From the NCBI GenBank assembly GCA_023213315.1, contig JAKCPI010002812.1, forward strand, positions 124,001-188,000: a DNA stretch of 64,000 bases, read 5' to 3'. Origin of the DNA: Euborellia annulipes (taxonomy: Eukaryota > Arthropoda > Insecta > Dermaptera > Anisolabididae). Shown here piece by piece: positions 1 to 11,350 of the stretch (positions within the stretch are counted from its first letter, which is position 1; every line of letters starts with the position of its first letter). Made by a program: the position numbers and the translations under genes. A model generated the notes under the pieces. It was not told the DNA's origin. It saw only the letters and a list, made by a program, of their open reading frames with translations, and did no database searches.

Positions 1-192
1 CTTTGAAAACTATTTTGGGCATTATATCTGTGTGTGCATGTGTGTGTGTGATTGCTTAAAAACCAAAGCAGTCAGATCGATGAAATTTGGTATATACTCT
101 TTTCACTAAAATTGTAGATTTCTTTCAACTTTAATACGTTTAATAAAGTAGTACATTGCCTAATAAGTTTTTTAGAAATTTTGAAATTATCA

Positions 193-735
193 ATTTTTAC
201 TTTCTCTTACCCTATATATGAAATATATAGAGAGAGAAAGTATTGCGATCATGTCAAAAATTCGATGTCGATTTGATGGATATAGTGTGTCCCGCGAATT
301 GGTTTGTGTGTCTGTGTCAGTGGCGTAACGTACGCCCCCGCAATGCGGGGGGCCCCGGACCTTGAGGGGCCCACGGGCCGGGCCGGGCTAAAAAACTGTA
401 TCTCCTCAGGGCTCCGGTAAAAACGGAAAAATTTAGAAACAAAAAAAAAATTAATGAAAATTTGTCTTTGAGAGGGCCCGGGCCCTCAGGGTTCAGGTAT
501 TTACTGTATTTTAAAAATATTTTTTGTAAGGTCTAATAATGGGGCCCGAAATAAATGTTTGCGGGGGGCCCAGCTAAAAAACGTTACGCTACTGGTGTGT
601 GTGGACCTTTTTGACCATGAAGGAAATGCTAGGAGGTTGAAATTTTATATTAAAGTTATTATTTAGATGACCTTTTAAAAAGTACATCAGTAATATTTTG
701 TGAAAATTGTTAGAAGTACACTTTGATGATGTAAT
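193..735 (+). repeat. Element L copy, interrupted by a MITE
   Basis: It starts with the hairpin end typical of the family (actttctcttacc, loop, gagagaaagta at about 197-242). It continues into the shared body: atgtcaaaaattcgatgtcg, a GT-rich tract, gaaggaaatgctaggaggtt. A CAGTGGCG MITE at 318-594 splits the GT-rich tract. The distal part of the element is missing. Confidence 0.7.
318..594. mobile_element. hAT-like MITE nested in Element L
   Basis: The terminal inverted repeats are CAGTGGCGTAACGT on the left and ACGTTACGCTACTG on the right. The interior is GC-rich with g and c runs. The flanking octamers gtctgtgt and gtgtgtgt match at 7 of 8 positions, but the target is a GT-rich tract, so this weakly supports an 8-bp duplication. 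CAGTGGCG-type ends with 8-bp duplications are typical of hAT transposons. It has no coding capacity. Confidence 0.65.
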
Positions 736-877
736 TCAGTTTTTTTTTTTTTATTTTATTAATTTGATGAATATAATAAAAATAGAAAATAATTTTATTG
801 TTTTTTTTTTTTATTATTTTTTTTTTTTTTGCTCGAATTAATTGTTTCTGAGAATGGGTGACGCAATACATTGAGAT

Positions 878-1042
878 ACATTTGGATACCAAATGGCTTA
901 AATAAGAATGCCTGGACCTCCAATATGTATAATTAATCAATAACGGATATCGTCAAAGTCTTATATGGCCTGAGTTGCCGAAAAGACTGTGTGAATGTGA
1001 GTGTAAATGAGAAAAAAATGTGAATGTTTAAAAACAAAAAAA
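878..1042 (+). mobile_element. SINE-A, 5'-truncated copy
   Basis: It contains the SINE-A body (ccaaatggcttaaataagaatgcctgg, an AT-rich stretch, then ggcctgagttgccgaaaagactgtg) and the GTGAATG-rich tail ending in an A-rich stretch. The tRNA-like head is missing. Confidence 0.75.
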
Positions 1043-1252
1043 ATACAAGGAATGTATTTTCTTCAAAAGTTGATAGAAATCTACAATTTTTGTGTAAAGA
1101 GTATATACCAAATTTTATCGATCTGATTGCTTTGGTTGTTAAGCAATCTTGTTCACACACACACACACCCAGACATAATTCCAAAAGAATATACGTGAAA
1201 GTTTCGGGGAAGTCATTCCCCTTTTATTATTTAAAGAAAAAATCGCGCACGC

Positions 1253-1683
1253 CAGTGGCGTACCGAGGGGGGGGGGGGCGAGGGGGGGGCGGTCCGCCCC
1301 AGGCCCCGAATATTTTTGTGTATGGAGGAGAAGGATATTTAAAGATGAGCACCCCCCTCGAAAAAAAAATTCATTATAAGGCCCCCTCTTCTAGTGCCGC
1401 CCCAGGCTCCCAACTAGCTCGGTACGCCTCTGCACGCTCAGAATTTGAACAGGTAAAAGCCGACACCCCAGCCCGCTACCCCAGCGAGCCCCTTAATTTT
1501 TTTAAATTTAATTAGCAGTGAGGTCATTTTAACTTTTTCTTGGGGGGCAAACATTTTTTTTTTCTTAAAATTTACTTACAAATAGGTACTCAAATTTGGT
1601 CAAAAGATATTTAATATAATTAATTGTTTAATTTTGTACCGTTTATATAATCGTAGATATATTTTATTTAAAATACGCCACTG
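1253..1683. mobile_element. Composite of two CAGTGGCG-type MITEs
   Basis: The first part (1253 to about 1433) has ends CAGTGGCGTACCGAG and CTCGGTACGCCTCTG around a G-run core. The second part (about 1516-1683) starts CAGTGAGGTCATTTTAAC, ends ACGCCACTG, and shares its interior with the element at 56344-56624. No clean target duplication is visible. The long + frame across this region comes from the GC-rich repeat and is not a gene. Confidence 0.55.
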
Positions 1684-2528
1684 GTAATTAGGATGATGGG
1701 GAGGAACAAAGATCTTGAACAGTTAAGGGGCGATAAAATAGGTGAATCTCTGATGATTGTAGTTTTTTTTAGAAGAGTAGATATAATTCAGTTACAGTGG
1801 GGATATGAGGTGGAGCAGAGGCATGATGCCAGGCAATTATATCTTTAAATCAATGTTAAATTATTGTTAAAAATAGGCATCTTTCTGATTTTTTTTTTTT
1901 TTTTTAATTCTATTAACCAGTATACTCAGAACCATTTTAACAATACGAAAGAGCAGACTAAAACAGATTGACTTGTTTTTTAATCTAACTGTACTCTGTT
2001 TGTTGGCTTCTTTCAAGAATGGGAGATTAAAGGAAACAATTCTCGAGAGAGAATTCTCTTTATAATACAGTAAGGAGAATAAAAATTCAATATACCTCAA
2101 GTAAAGAAAACGAGCAGATAAGGAACAACATCGGAAAAGGCTGATAAGGAAGGAGATCTTGAATGAAATCATTGCATAGTGAGCACAAATCAAATTGATG
2201 GATGGGAGCCATGGCACTTAGAGAGACTGTCACGCAAGGCATTCAACACAGAAATATGGCGCTGACGCCGCGGCGCCCCTCTCCTTTGAACACTGCTGCC
2301 ATCTACTGGATACTATTGATATTAAATAAATAAGTTAATGCGCTCTAGCAGCGTCTTATAGGAACTAATTTTGCTCGCAAAAAATTCAACTTGTGTGATA
2401 GTTGCATCACAAATTAATGATAAATCATTAATCTGTGATAATACCCTGCTCATTTGCTCCTCCAGTTTGGTTCTCCAACTCCAGCCAGCGCAATTGGCTA
2501 AAATTGTGGCCTTCATGTCAAAATAAAT
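1684..2528. other. Intergenic DNA, nothing recognised
   Basis: AT-rich sequence with a T-run near 1891-1905. Short frames on both strands have low-complexity composition and no recognisable domain. A small GC-rich patch at about 2255-2310 contains an ATG, but its frame is very short. I see no gene. Confidence 0.5.
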
Positions 2529-3010
2529 AAAAAAATCTGGTGTGATGGCGCAGCACACACTTTCTCTTACCTTCGGTAATCGAAAGTTGTGTACGTGCTG
2601 TAGATTTTGTGTCGACATGTATTTAGTTTCGACAGTAGGGTACAATTGAATTCAGATGTAAATTTATAAGTATGGGAAAATATTTATATTTTGATACCAT
2701 GGCAACCATTTCTCCTCTTTTCTATGGAGTACAAGAGTAAAGTGGTCTTCAGAAGATTTCAATCACAAAATGAGAATATACATTTTATAGAGAATCTAAA
2801 AAATAATTGATTTTTGAATTTAAAAAAAAATCGTTGGAGCAAATTTTGAGAAAATCGAAAAAAACTGAAAAAGTGAATCAGTAAAGTGCTAGTACTTGTT
2901 GGTCGATTTTGTTCAAAAGCTTCGTGTCCGTCCCATGGGGGTGCTAACTTAAATATAAAATTTCAACTTCCTAGCTCTTTTCGTTCTTGAGATATTTTGT
3001 TCACAGACCA

Positions 3011-3041
<31 letters not shown>

Positions 3042-3195
3042 CAGACAGACCATGTCGCGAAAACCACTTTTTTGGATTCAGGGGACCTCAAAACGTGAAG
3101 ATCCATCAAAATCTCGACATCGAATTTTTGACATGAATCCAATATTTCTCTCTATATATATATTACATATATACATAGGTAGAGAAAGTAAAAAA
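2529..3195 (-). repeat. Element L copy, near full length
   Basis: In + orientation it begins with the tctggtgtgat hairpin end and passes through the conserved body (catggcaaccatttctcct, gtggtcttcagaagattt, tcgttggagcaaatttt). It ends in the agagaaagtaaaa hairpin at 3195. A CA-rich tract at about 3007-3050 and the tcaaaatctcgacatcgaat block are as in the other copies. Confidence 0.8.
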
Positions 3196-3344
3196 GTTAT
3201 TTAAAAATTTGTCAAAATTCCCTAAACATAGGGTTACCAAAATTTATATTCCACAAATCCTTTCTCTCGTTATAATAACAGATAAATGAAATTATAAGTT
3301 AGCATTAAAAATAAAAGGAAATTGATAATTGATAATATGATTTT

Positions 3345-4652
3345 AAAAAAAAGTGCAGGAGGTGGATTTGAACTCGCGAAGTTTGGTTACGTGGGAATGG
3401 AAAAAAAATTGATGACAGTTTAGCCACTTGAGCCAAACCTTACTTTATTTTCATTAGGGAAAATAAGCCATATGAGAAACATGAAATAAAAGAAGTATTA
3501 AAAAAATTTTAATATTCCACATATGATATAGCATTTTTCATTACTTTTTATGCTGATTAATAATTCATAATCAAAACTTTAAAGGCATGCCTAGTTTTCA
3601 AATAATTCAATGGACAAACGTCAGATTGTTTATGTCTTAATGTAATTAAACCAAAAACTCTATCTAATATATGATACATGTCATTAATTCTTGAATTTCC
3701 CCTGATTCCAGAGAACTAAAGCTCTTTTAATTATATGATCTAATTTTGGAGTTATTGGCGATCAAAGTTAAGCTTAATTTCGATCTTAATGACATCAACA
3801 CTCAATTCTATATATTTTCGAAAAAGTTTTTTAAACATTGTCTGATTAAAACCAAATTTTTACCAGAGATTTATAATTAAAAAATGAGTTTTTTTCTAAA
3901 GTTTCATTGAGATTGGTAAAGAAATAAATAAAATATTGACTATTTTGTAAATTGACTTTTAGAATTCGGAATCGCGGATTGGTAAAGAGAGCGCTCTGTG
4001 AACCGGGTCTAGGCTTGAATCTGAGATCCCAATTCTAAAAGTCAATTTACAAAATAGTCAATATTTTATTTATTTCTTTACCAATCTCAATGAAACTTTA
4101 GAAAAAAACTCATTTTTTAATTATAAATCTCTGGTAAAAATTTGGTTTTAATCAGACAATGTTTAAAAAACTTTTTCGAAAATATATAGAATTGAGTGAT
4201 GATGTCATTAAGGTCGAAATTAAGCTTAACTTTGATCGCCAATAACTCCCTAATTAGATCATATAATTAAAAGGACTTTAGTTCTCTGAAATCAGGGGAA
4301 ATTCAAGAATTAATGACATGTATCATATATTAGATAGAGTTTTTGGTTTAATTACATTAAGACATAAACAATCTGACGTTTGTCCATTGAATTATTTGAA
4401 AACTAGGCATGCCTTTAAAGTTTTGATTATGAATTATTAATCAGCATAAAAAGTAATGAAAAATGCTATATCATATGTGGAATATTAAAATTTTTTTAAT
4501 ACTCTTTAATTTCATGTTTCTCATATGGCTTATTTTCCCTAATCAAATTTAAGTAAGGTTTGGCTCAAGTGGCTAAACTGTCTTCAATTTTTTTTCCATT
4601 CCCATGTAACCAAACTTCGCGAGTTCAAATCCACCTCCTGCACTTTTTTTTT
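3345..4652. repeat. 1.3 kb foldback with tRNA-like segments
   Basis: The arms, about 3345-3966 and 4031-4652, are near-perfect reverse complements, each about 620 bp, around a 64-bp spacer. The outer ends carry a tRNA-like stretch, read inward from the right end as an A-box-like tggctcaagtgg and a B-box-like gagttcaaatcc separated by an oligo(T) tract. The spacer also looks tRNA-like (ggattggtaaagagagc ... ggcttgaatc). It could be an inverted dimer of a tRNA-derived element or a foldback transposon with captured tRNA sequence. Confidence 0.8.
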
Positions 4653-4674
4653 ATTCTTAACTGTTTTTTATACC

Positions 4675-5009
4675 TCATGTGAGGGGGGGGGGGGGAGGAC
4701 TGGCGCGAGCGCCAAAAATCACCTGGCACGGAGGCGGCAGCCAAGTGTCGTTCTTTTGTATTATTTTAGTTTCTAACATTTTTGAAAGTTGAAAAATAAG
4801 GGCCATCCTAATATCTGTATATATAAAAGTAATAAAAAGATATATTCTTCGACAGCAGAAAGAGGTGTTATATTCAGAGAAATCTCCGCTTTTTTGGAAA
4901 TAATGGTTGGCAGCATTGATTGTCATATTTTCACCTACATAACTATCTAACAGCTATATAAGTTAAAATATTTATAATCAGGCATAAAATAAAATAAAAA
5001 AATAAAACA
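4675..5009 (+). promoter_or_regulatory. Probable USE1 promoter and 5' UTR region
   Basis: This is the interval between the 3.3-4.6 kb foldback and the USE1 start codon. It holds a G-run at 4683-4695 and a GC-rich patch (ggcgcgagcgcc at about 4702-4713). AT-rich sequence follows, up to the A-rich context just before the ATG at 5010. No defined TATA box or initiator can be named. The assignment is by position only. Confidence 0.35.
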
Positions 5010-8000
5010 ATGCCTTTAATAAGCAACTCGGCACCACGTACTGAAATTAATCTAAGAAGATTATTAATGCAATGTGAGAAATTAGTTAAAGATGATACAC
5101 AAATCAATTGGAGAGTGGAAAAGGTTAAATCATTATTTTATTTTATTTTAAATTAACAAGTTTTCTAATTTCATTTTTTTATAGTATATCGGATCATTGG
5201 ATGAAATGCTAAAAGAATTAAAGAATTTAAATGTTAATTGGTTAGTATTAAAAATCATATAAATTTTAGTTAGATGTGGGCTCAAGAAAAATTAAAATGT
5301 GTCTCTTTACTCTTTTCAGCATCTGACACCTTTTAGACATTATACGATTTAATAATATTTATTGACTATAGGCCTACTTATGATCCAGGCATATTTATTT
5401 ATACCATTTGCCATTTTTAAAAACTCACAAAAAAATCATAAAAGTACAATTCTTTAACTATAAAATACAATATTTATTTTTCACTGTGGAGGATATATAT
5501 ATATTAGGGCATGCGCACACGGGTGACTTTTGTCACTATCGCCCTTCAAAATTTGGCCGCACCAACGAGTAGGTGACTGTCACCATGATTTTTTACAAAT
5601 ATTTAATTCAGCCAAGTTACAAACTGTCACCCGTGTCCGTATGTGAGCGGGACAGTTTCGTCACGCCGGAGAAGTTGCTTGCTTACTCTAGTGACAAATA
5701 AGTCACTCTACTGTCACGTCACTTGACAAAACTGTTGCCTTTATTTTGGACTTTTAATTTTTTTCGACGATAGTCCTAAATCGGTTCCATATATATATAT
5801 ATAAAAAAATCAGCTCTTAATATTTATATTGTCCCGGCACCCACGCCAGCCACAATTTTTAATGTAAATAATATGGGAAAAGTTCTTATCAACTGAACCA
5901 CCTCTTGGTAAGACCATAACATATCCTTAAAGGAAATTTAACGCTCTATAAAAAAGGTATTTTATGATTTGTGGGTTACTCTACTGGTTCTTATGTTATT
6001 CGACGTCAAATTTGAAGTTATAGTCAATTTCATAGTTATTTTCTTCAACTTTGACCTCGAATAACTTTTGAACCAGAAGAGTAACCCAAAAATCATACTA
6101 GACCTTTTTTGTAGAGCGTTAAATTTCCTATAAGAATATGTTATGGTCTTACAAAGAGGTTGTTCCGTTGATGAGTTACAAAATTTAAAGACACAAAAGA
6201 ATTTTTCCTATATTATTTCCATTTAAAACTTTGGCTGCCGTGGGGGCCGGCTTAATATTAATAGCTGAAATTTAGCAGCAATTTTTTTTTAAATATTTGG
6301 AACCGATTTAGGACTATCGTCGAAAAAGTCCAAAATAAGAACCACCCGTATATATATATATACCGAGATATTTCTCTCAACGTGTGACAAGTTTTTTCAT
6401 TCATTTCATGAAGAATTATGGTAGTATTGTCGAATCCAAGGGGCCACTCCTCATTGTTAATAGTCTAATGAGTGTAATGTTTGCCCTTAAATCGTTCTTA
6501 AGGGAAAGAAATAAGTGATTAGGGTGCGGAAAAGGCTCCAACTTAAAAGAAACTTCTTCGGTTAAGCATAGGCATTAATATTAAGAGCGTTTTGGTATCG
6601 ATTTACATATCTTTCTTCAGCTCAAGGGCAAGGACATCATAGGTAAGGAGTGCAATGCTTCTTGGATCTGACAAAGATCACCACGAATAGAAAAATCTAG
6701 GCTTGGAAGGAATATCTTGGTATCAATACAGGCTATATTTCTTTTTTCCTCTGGGCTGCTGAGGCCATTCAAGATTTAAACATATTTAACAAACTAGATT
6801 TAAAAAAATACTTTATTGTAATAAAAATATTATCCTCACTTATTACTACTACAATTTTTTAACTAAAAAAAACTTTCTTTTTTAGCAGACCACACAAAGA
6901 TACGATGTCAGATTATGAACGAAGAGTTAATTTTCTAAAAGGATTGACACATACACAGAAATTGGTAAAGAATTGATAATTATTATATTTCTCTTTTCAT
7001 GATACAATATTTGAATATGACATTTAATTTTTTTTCAATTTAGTCAAATCCTGTTGAAAAAGTGACAGCTGTAACTCATCTACCACATGGAGCTAATACT
7101 TCTTCTGAGGCAATTGCTAAAGAAATTCATCAAAAAACTTCAACAAAATATAATCAAGAAGTTAGAGATCAACTTTTCCAAAATGATAAAGGTAGCAATT
7201 AAATAAATAAATAGATTTTTATAGACAGTGGTCTGACAATACATTCTATCGACAATTTAAATAGTTAACAGGGAGTACTCAAAAAACTGTTTTGTTTACA
7301 TACTCCCTCCGTCCAAAATTATGGAGTACATTAAAAAAAAAAATCTGGTGTGACTAGTCGCACTGCACACAACTTTTTTGAGAAAATTGAAAAAAAAAAA
7401 CTGAAAAACTACATCAGTAAAGTACTAGTACTTTTTGGCCGATTTTGATTAAAAGCTTATTTTCACGCCCCATGGGGGTGTCTAACTAAAATATAAAATT
7501 CCAATCTCGTAGCTCAATTCCTTCATTCTTAAAATTGAACACAGACAGACACACATACAGACAGACCATATCGCGAAAACCACTTTTTTGATTCAGATCT
7601 ATAATTAATATTAACATATATGGTGGTAAGAGAAAGTAAAAATCGTAGATTATCGAGAATATCGATTTCACGTTGCAATATTCATTATATTAGTATTCAT
7701 GGGCGTACCCAGGATCAAATCTGGGAGGGGGGGGGCATGGTCAGATCATGGTCGTCCAGGGGGGGGGCAGATCATGGTCGTCCACATTGTGACATAGCTA
7801 TTTTTTATATAGTGGGGAAAAGCCTTCGAATTAAAGGCCTAAAAACCCTCGAGTCCTAACAAAAAAATCATTCCCCGTCGTCATCCACCAATTTTGTTTC
7901 GTTTCATCACTTTATAAACATTTAATTTTTTTTATTTTGCTTCTAGGGGGGGGGGGCAGCTGCCCCTCCTGCCCCTCGCTGGCTACGCCCATGTTAGTAT

Positions 8001-10967
8001 TGTATACATTGAATGTCATATAATCTAACATAATTGACAGGTGTTCCGTTCGTGTAAAGTTAGAACTTGACGATCAAATCATCATTGAAAATAGAAAATT
8101 CCGAAGAAAATTTAAAAAGAAGAGATGCCAAATATAAACAATTGACCAAAGAACAACGTCATGGTATCGTAGAAAAATTATTACAGCACCTGAAAGAGAG
8201 AACAGGTTACAACACGGTGGTGCAATCAATGAAGTTACTGTTGCATTTTAAGTAACCCTTCTGAGTAAAATTTAGCATACAGCACAAGTTCAATATAGAG
8301 AAGGTAAAATATACAAAGTAAAAAGAAATGCGGAAGAAAACGAAAAGATTGTTCTGACAATTTAGCTCAAATAAAGAACCATTAAATCGCCGAGGAACGA
8401 TTCGCAGTCTTTATATATATATATATATATGTTTTTTTTAAACTCTGACACTTTTTTCTCATTCACACTCACACATATATTCACACAATCTTTTCGGCAA
8501 CTTAGGCCATTTAAGACTCTGACGGTAACCGTATTTATAATATCTAATGGGGGTCCAGACATTTATATTTAAGCCATTTGGATACCAAATAGGAAAAGAG
8601 GAAAAAAAATTCAATGAGAAAAATATTACGTACTGAAAAAATAGCAGCATGTCTTTTTATTTGAAAATACATTATATATTTCGACTTGTTTAAATTCTAA
8701 TTTTAAATAAATTAAAGTAATTAATTTGAAAAGTTTTTTCCTTCACTTCTTTTCACACTTCTTTGTTTTTCTGTAAATATTATTTTAAAATTTGAAGAAT
8801 GGACGGTGACTTCCCGTGCAAGCTTGCCCTGACAAACAAACAACAAAGATCTCGAAACGTCGGCAACAAAATATAAAGTTTTTATTTTTCACCTAGCCGC
8901 TTTTCCCGGGAAGGCTTTCATGCATTTTTCAAATTAAATTTCTACAGCTAATTAACCAAAGATATTTATTGTTTTTTTTTAGGAGCAGATGATAGTTTGA
9001 GACAACGTAAACAAAAAACATCGAATGAAGATCTGGATGTTTTATTAAAACATCATCATTCTGTTCAAGAGAAGATTGCTGAGGATATGTTAATTTTAGC
9101 GAGAAATCTAAAAGAACAATCACAATTAGCTAATAAAATAATTAAAAAGGATACTGAGGTATATCTTTTCACATCTACAGGGGAGGGGAAGGGGAGGAGG
9201 CCAAAAATACTAACTAAATTTAGTCAATTTGACAAGTGTATAGTGAGGGACAATATTAAGTCCCACCCATGCGTTTTTACTTGTGATTATTTCATTGTTT
9301 TTATAAAAGAAAATGAAATCTTTATTGTAAATATTCTAGGTTTGAGCCATGAAAGTCTCCGTTAAAAAATATACAATATATTTTTAAAAACAATGAAATA
9401 ATCACAAGTAGGAAACGCATGGGTGGGACTTGATATTGTCTCTCACTGTACGATTCATATAATTTTCATTTTAACATATATTAATTTAAGATATAAGTTG
9501 TGGCTGTGTCTGTTAAGTAAAGGAAGTATGGAAGCAGAGGCAGCTAGGTAAGAAAAATCTCGGAATGCTTTACCAATCAGCCAACCGACCAATAATAGAG
9601 ATGTTTGAGATATATTTGAAACTAGCACAAGCAACCATTATATTCATTGAAGCCTAAATTTCATTATATCGCTCATTTGCTGCAAGAGTGTCATAACTCA
9701 AAATTTCTAATTTTTCAGGAGATCAAAAAAACAAAATAAAATTTAAAACATTTAGTAATGTAATGTAGTTGTGGCTGTTGAGTTGTATCAAGGAAGGGTT
9801 GCAGGAGCAGAGACTGGCAGCCAGATTTCTTTCTTTAAATATTTTTATTGGGCCGACGTTTCGGTCTCGATAGAGGCCATCTTCAGGGCCCAGGTTGGGC
9901 CCAGGGCTCCGGACCCAAGTGGGGGTGTTGGGGGGGGCCTCAGAGGTCTGGGTTTGTCTCTGAGAAATGGACAGTGGTTGGTTCTGTGTAATCGGGTTTG
10001 GGGGTTTGGGTTGACTTTGGGGTCTCAACCTGCCTACTCCCCAGGCCGTGAGCAACTGGGGGAGTAGGCAGATTGAGGCCCCATAGTCAACCTAAACCGA
10101 ACACAATTACACACAACAAACCTTCCTCCAGCTCTCAGAGACCAATCCACGCCTCTGAGTCATCCACCAAATTGACCTGGGGACCAGGAAGACTGCGACC
10201 CCGTAAACAACCCCTCTCCACCATTATCTCCTAACTTCCTTCTCTCTTGAAAATGGCTCCAAAAAGAGAGCCGAAACGTCGAGTAAATCTCAGCACCCCA
10301 CGCGACTTAACCCAAGAAAACTTATCTTTGCATATAGTGGTATATATATATATATATATATATATGCTTTAGTTAAAAAGTTTTACTACTATTTAGTTAC
10401 TCTATCAATTTTAAATACAGAGCAATTATTAGTTTGATCCAAAGTGTAATAGTTTATTTTTAGAAAAATATTAGGGTATCGACTTAATTCATTTTCATAT
10501 ATCTATCTATTCATCGAAAAGTTGTCGTTGTTGTTAAATTTCTACTATATTAGTTTTTGTTTTATTTTAAATATATCTCGTTAGAATTACGTGTATTGTA
10601 TTTGTTTTAATATTTTCCAAAACCTAATTAATTAAGGGGTCTAAATTTATCTAAACACTAAATAAATCATGATCGTTCTTTAATTTTTCTCCTCTTAAAA
10701 TATTTCTTGACTTACAGACTATTGAAAAATCCTCGAAAGTCGCTGATCAAAATTATTCTAAATTAAAAATAGAATCAGCGCGATTAGAAGAGCATAGTCG
10801 TCGTGCATGGAAATGCTGGATGTGGGTTATTCTCGCTTTTGTAATGATTGTTTTTATAAGTATGTATAAATAATTTTTATTATTATTTACAAATATTAAT
10901 TAATATTTTTATTTTTTTACTTTTAGATATGGTTTTATTTATGAAAGTATTTAAGAAGAAAGCTTAA
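5010..10967 (+). CDS. USE1: Vesicle transport protein USE1 (ER SNARE), 7 exons
   Basis: Seven exons join in frame: 5010-5123, 5185-5240, 6886-6964, 7044-7191, 8983-9158, 10718-10859 and 10927-10967. Every intron is GT-AG. The product is 251 residues, close to the family's usual size of about 260. Recognisable segments are an N-terminal INLRRLL...CEKL stretch, WRVEKYIGSLDEML near residue 34, YERRVNFLKG near 68, and a SNARE/coiled-coil stretch at about 145-218 (DLDVLLKHHHSVQEKIAEDM; IKKDTETIEKSSKVADQNYS). A C-terminal membrane anchor (about 222-244) is followed by a basic lumenal tail. USE1 is the Qc-type SNARE acting with syntaxin-18, Sec20 and Sec22 in Golgi-to-ER retrograde traffic. Introns 1, 3 and 6 are 61-79 bp. 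Introns 2, 4 and 5 are 1.6-1.8 kb and packed with repeats. Splicing at 10859 gives an NMVLF ending like that of relatives; reading through would stop earlier. Family assignment is by remembered similarity. Confidence 0.93.
5511..5643. repeat. Small inverted repeat in USE1 intron 2
   Basis: The ends gcacacgggtgac and gtcacccgtgtccg are inverted, about 130 bp apart, with GTCAC motifs inside and shortly beyond. It is probably a small MITE. The target duplication is not clear. Confidence 0.45.
5747..6345. repeat. 0.6 kb foldback in USE1 intron 2
   Basis: Left-arm segments (gacgatagtcctaaatcggt, taagaccataacatat, aatttaacgctctata, gggttactctactggttc) reappear as reverse complements in the right arm up to about 6345. 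The centre is near 6035. The arms differ by scattered substitutions and end at AT microsatellites. No ORF. Confidence 0.75.
7330..7641 (-). repeat. Element L, truncated copy in USE1 intron 4
   Basis: It keeps the tctggtgtgact end, the gtactagtactttttggcc block, a shortened body and the tatggtggtaagagaaagta end, with an internal deletion after position 7380. Confidence 0.7.
7698..7993. mobile_element. hAT-like MITE with perfect 8-bp duplication
   Basis: The ends are CATGGGCGTACCCAG and CTGGCTACGCCCATG. The octamer TTAGTATT occurs directly on both sides (7690-7697 and 7994-8001). Ends plus the 8-bp duplication indicate hAT-type transposition. The interior contains a duplicated gatcatggtcgtcca with G-runs. 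It is non-coding and lies in USE1 intron 4. Confidence 0.85.
8067..8415 (+). pseudogene. Decayed mariner-like transposase N-terminus
   Basis: One frame reads YKQLTKEQRHGIVEKLLQ. After a frameshift, another reads LQHGGAINEVTVAF, and further on a third reads EPLNRRGTIRSL. These match in order the helix-turn-helix N-terminal region of a Tc1/mariner-like transposase type (typically LT..QR..I...LL, then GAI.EVA..F.V, then PL..R.TIRSL). At least two frame changes and in-frame stops break it. It ends at a TA microsatellite (8412-8430), and the catalytic domain is absent. It lies inside USE1 intron 4, in the same orientation as the gene. Recognition is by motif pattern only. Confidence 0.55.
8431..8590 (-). 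mobile_element. SINE-A, partial copy
   Basis: On the - strand it carries the body and the tail ending in a GTGTGAGTGTGAATG-type run. The + strand shows cacactcacac, ttttcggcaacttaggcca and ttaagccatttggatacca. The tRNA-like head is missing. Confidence 0.75.
8824..8866 (+). ncRNA. Hammerhead-like motif, degraded
   Basis: Stem I TTGCC (8824-8828) pairs with GGCAA (8862-8866). The inner side of the second strand is preceded by GAAACGTC. The 5' core reads CTGACAA instead of CTGANGA and stem II is lost. It lies in USE1 intron 4 on the sense strand and is probably inactive. Confidence 0.4.
9239..9450. mobile_element. Tc1/mariner-like MITE in USE1 intron 5
   Basis: Inverted arms of about 65 bp share aagtcccacccatgcgttt and gtgattatttcattgttttt. 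The outer ends are TATAGTGAG and CTCACTGTA. CAGT-type termini flanked by TA are typical of Tc1/mariner MITEs. The same family occurs at 24070-24235. Confidence 0.75.
9850..9891 (-). ncRNA. Hammerhead-like ribozyme motif
   Basis: On the - strand it reads GGGCC, CTGAAGA, T, stem II (GGCCTC, loop, GAGACC, one mismatch), GAAACGTC, GGCCC. Stem I is five perfect GC pairs. The core has CTGANGA, GAAA and the UC cleavage dinucleotide with a single C-G pair as stem III. A similar but mutated copy lies at 15876-15918. Confidence 0.65.
10243..10284 (+). ncRNA. Hammerhead-like motif, opposed to the 9850 copy
   Basis: It reads CTC, TTGAAAA, T, GGCTC, loop caaaaaga, GAGCC, GAAACGTC, GAG. Stem II is perfect over five pairs. 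The 5' core is mutated from CTGANGA. The 9891-10243 interval is unusually GC-rich for this window and holds a short palindrome around 10029-10070 (tgcctactcccc ... gggggagtaggca). Confidence 0.5.
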
Positions 10968-11095
10968 ACAGTTTTCGTGAAATACCAAAGGAAAAATGCA
11001 TTTCTCTCTATTATTTAATTAATTTTAATTTTTTAAACAAATTGAAAATAATTAAAAACTTTATGATTTTATTTTTTGTTTGTAATAATAATATG

Positions 11096-11340
11096 AGGGC
11101 CGGTCCACCCATGAGTGCGGAGCATGGGCAAAATATATTTTTCAGGGACGGGGGGGGGGGGAGTTAGAAATTTCGCAAAATTGTTGGGGGGGGGGGTATT
11201 ATAATTTGTTCAATAACATTCATTTTAATTTTGAACAACTTTGAACTCAAGTCTCCTTAAGGAACAGAGTTCAAATTAAATATATATATATATATAATAG
11301 AAGATGAAATAAAAAACAAGACTTGTTTTCGGCCTGAATA
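11096..11340. other. USE1 downstream region, G-run repeat fragment
   Basis: Downstream of the USE1 stop. It contains G-runs at about 11150-11161 and 11184-11195, like the cores of the CAGTGGCG-type MITEs, and a TA microsatellite at 11281-11296. Its boundaries are unclear. No gene. Confidence 0.35.
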
Positions 11341-11350
11341 TTTTAATTTC

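Larger units (their letters stand above)
43..1160. repeat. Long inverted repeat, arms about 43-133 and 1066-1160
   Basis: The left arm runs from a GT-rich stretch through gattgcttaaaaaccaaagc to tagatttctttcaactt. The right arm carries the reverse complement, from aagttgatagaaatctac to a CA-rich stretch. The interval between them holds an Element L copy with a nested MITE and a truncated SINE-A. It is therefore either a foldback element loaded with later insertions or two opposed copies of one repeat. No ORF is credible here. Confidence 0.6.

Noticed and set aside
1024..1515. 163-codon open frame on +
   Set aside because: It runs through a SINE-A tail and GC-rich MITE termini; its Gly, Pro and Ala content comes from G/C runs. 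No domain.
2255..2340. Short GC-rich frame starting ATGGCGCTGACGCC
   Set aside because: Too short, with no domain or clear splice partner.
10860..10875. Reading through exon 6 of USE1 to the in-frame stop
   Set aside because: The GTATGT donor and the downstream acceptor give a tail (NMVLFMKVF) like that of other USE1 proteins, so splicing is preferred.
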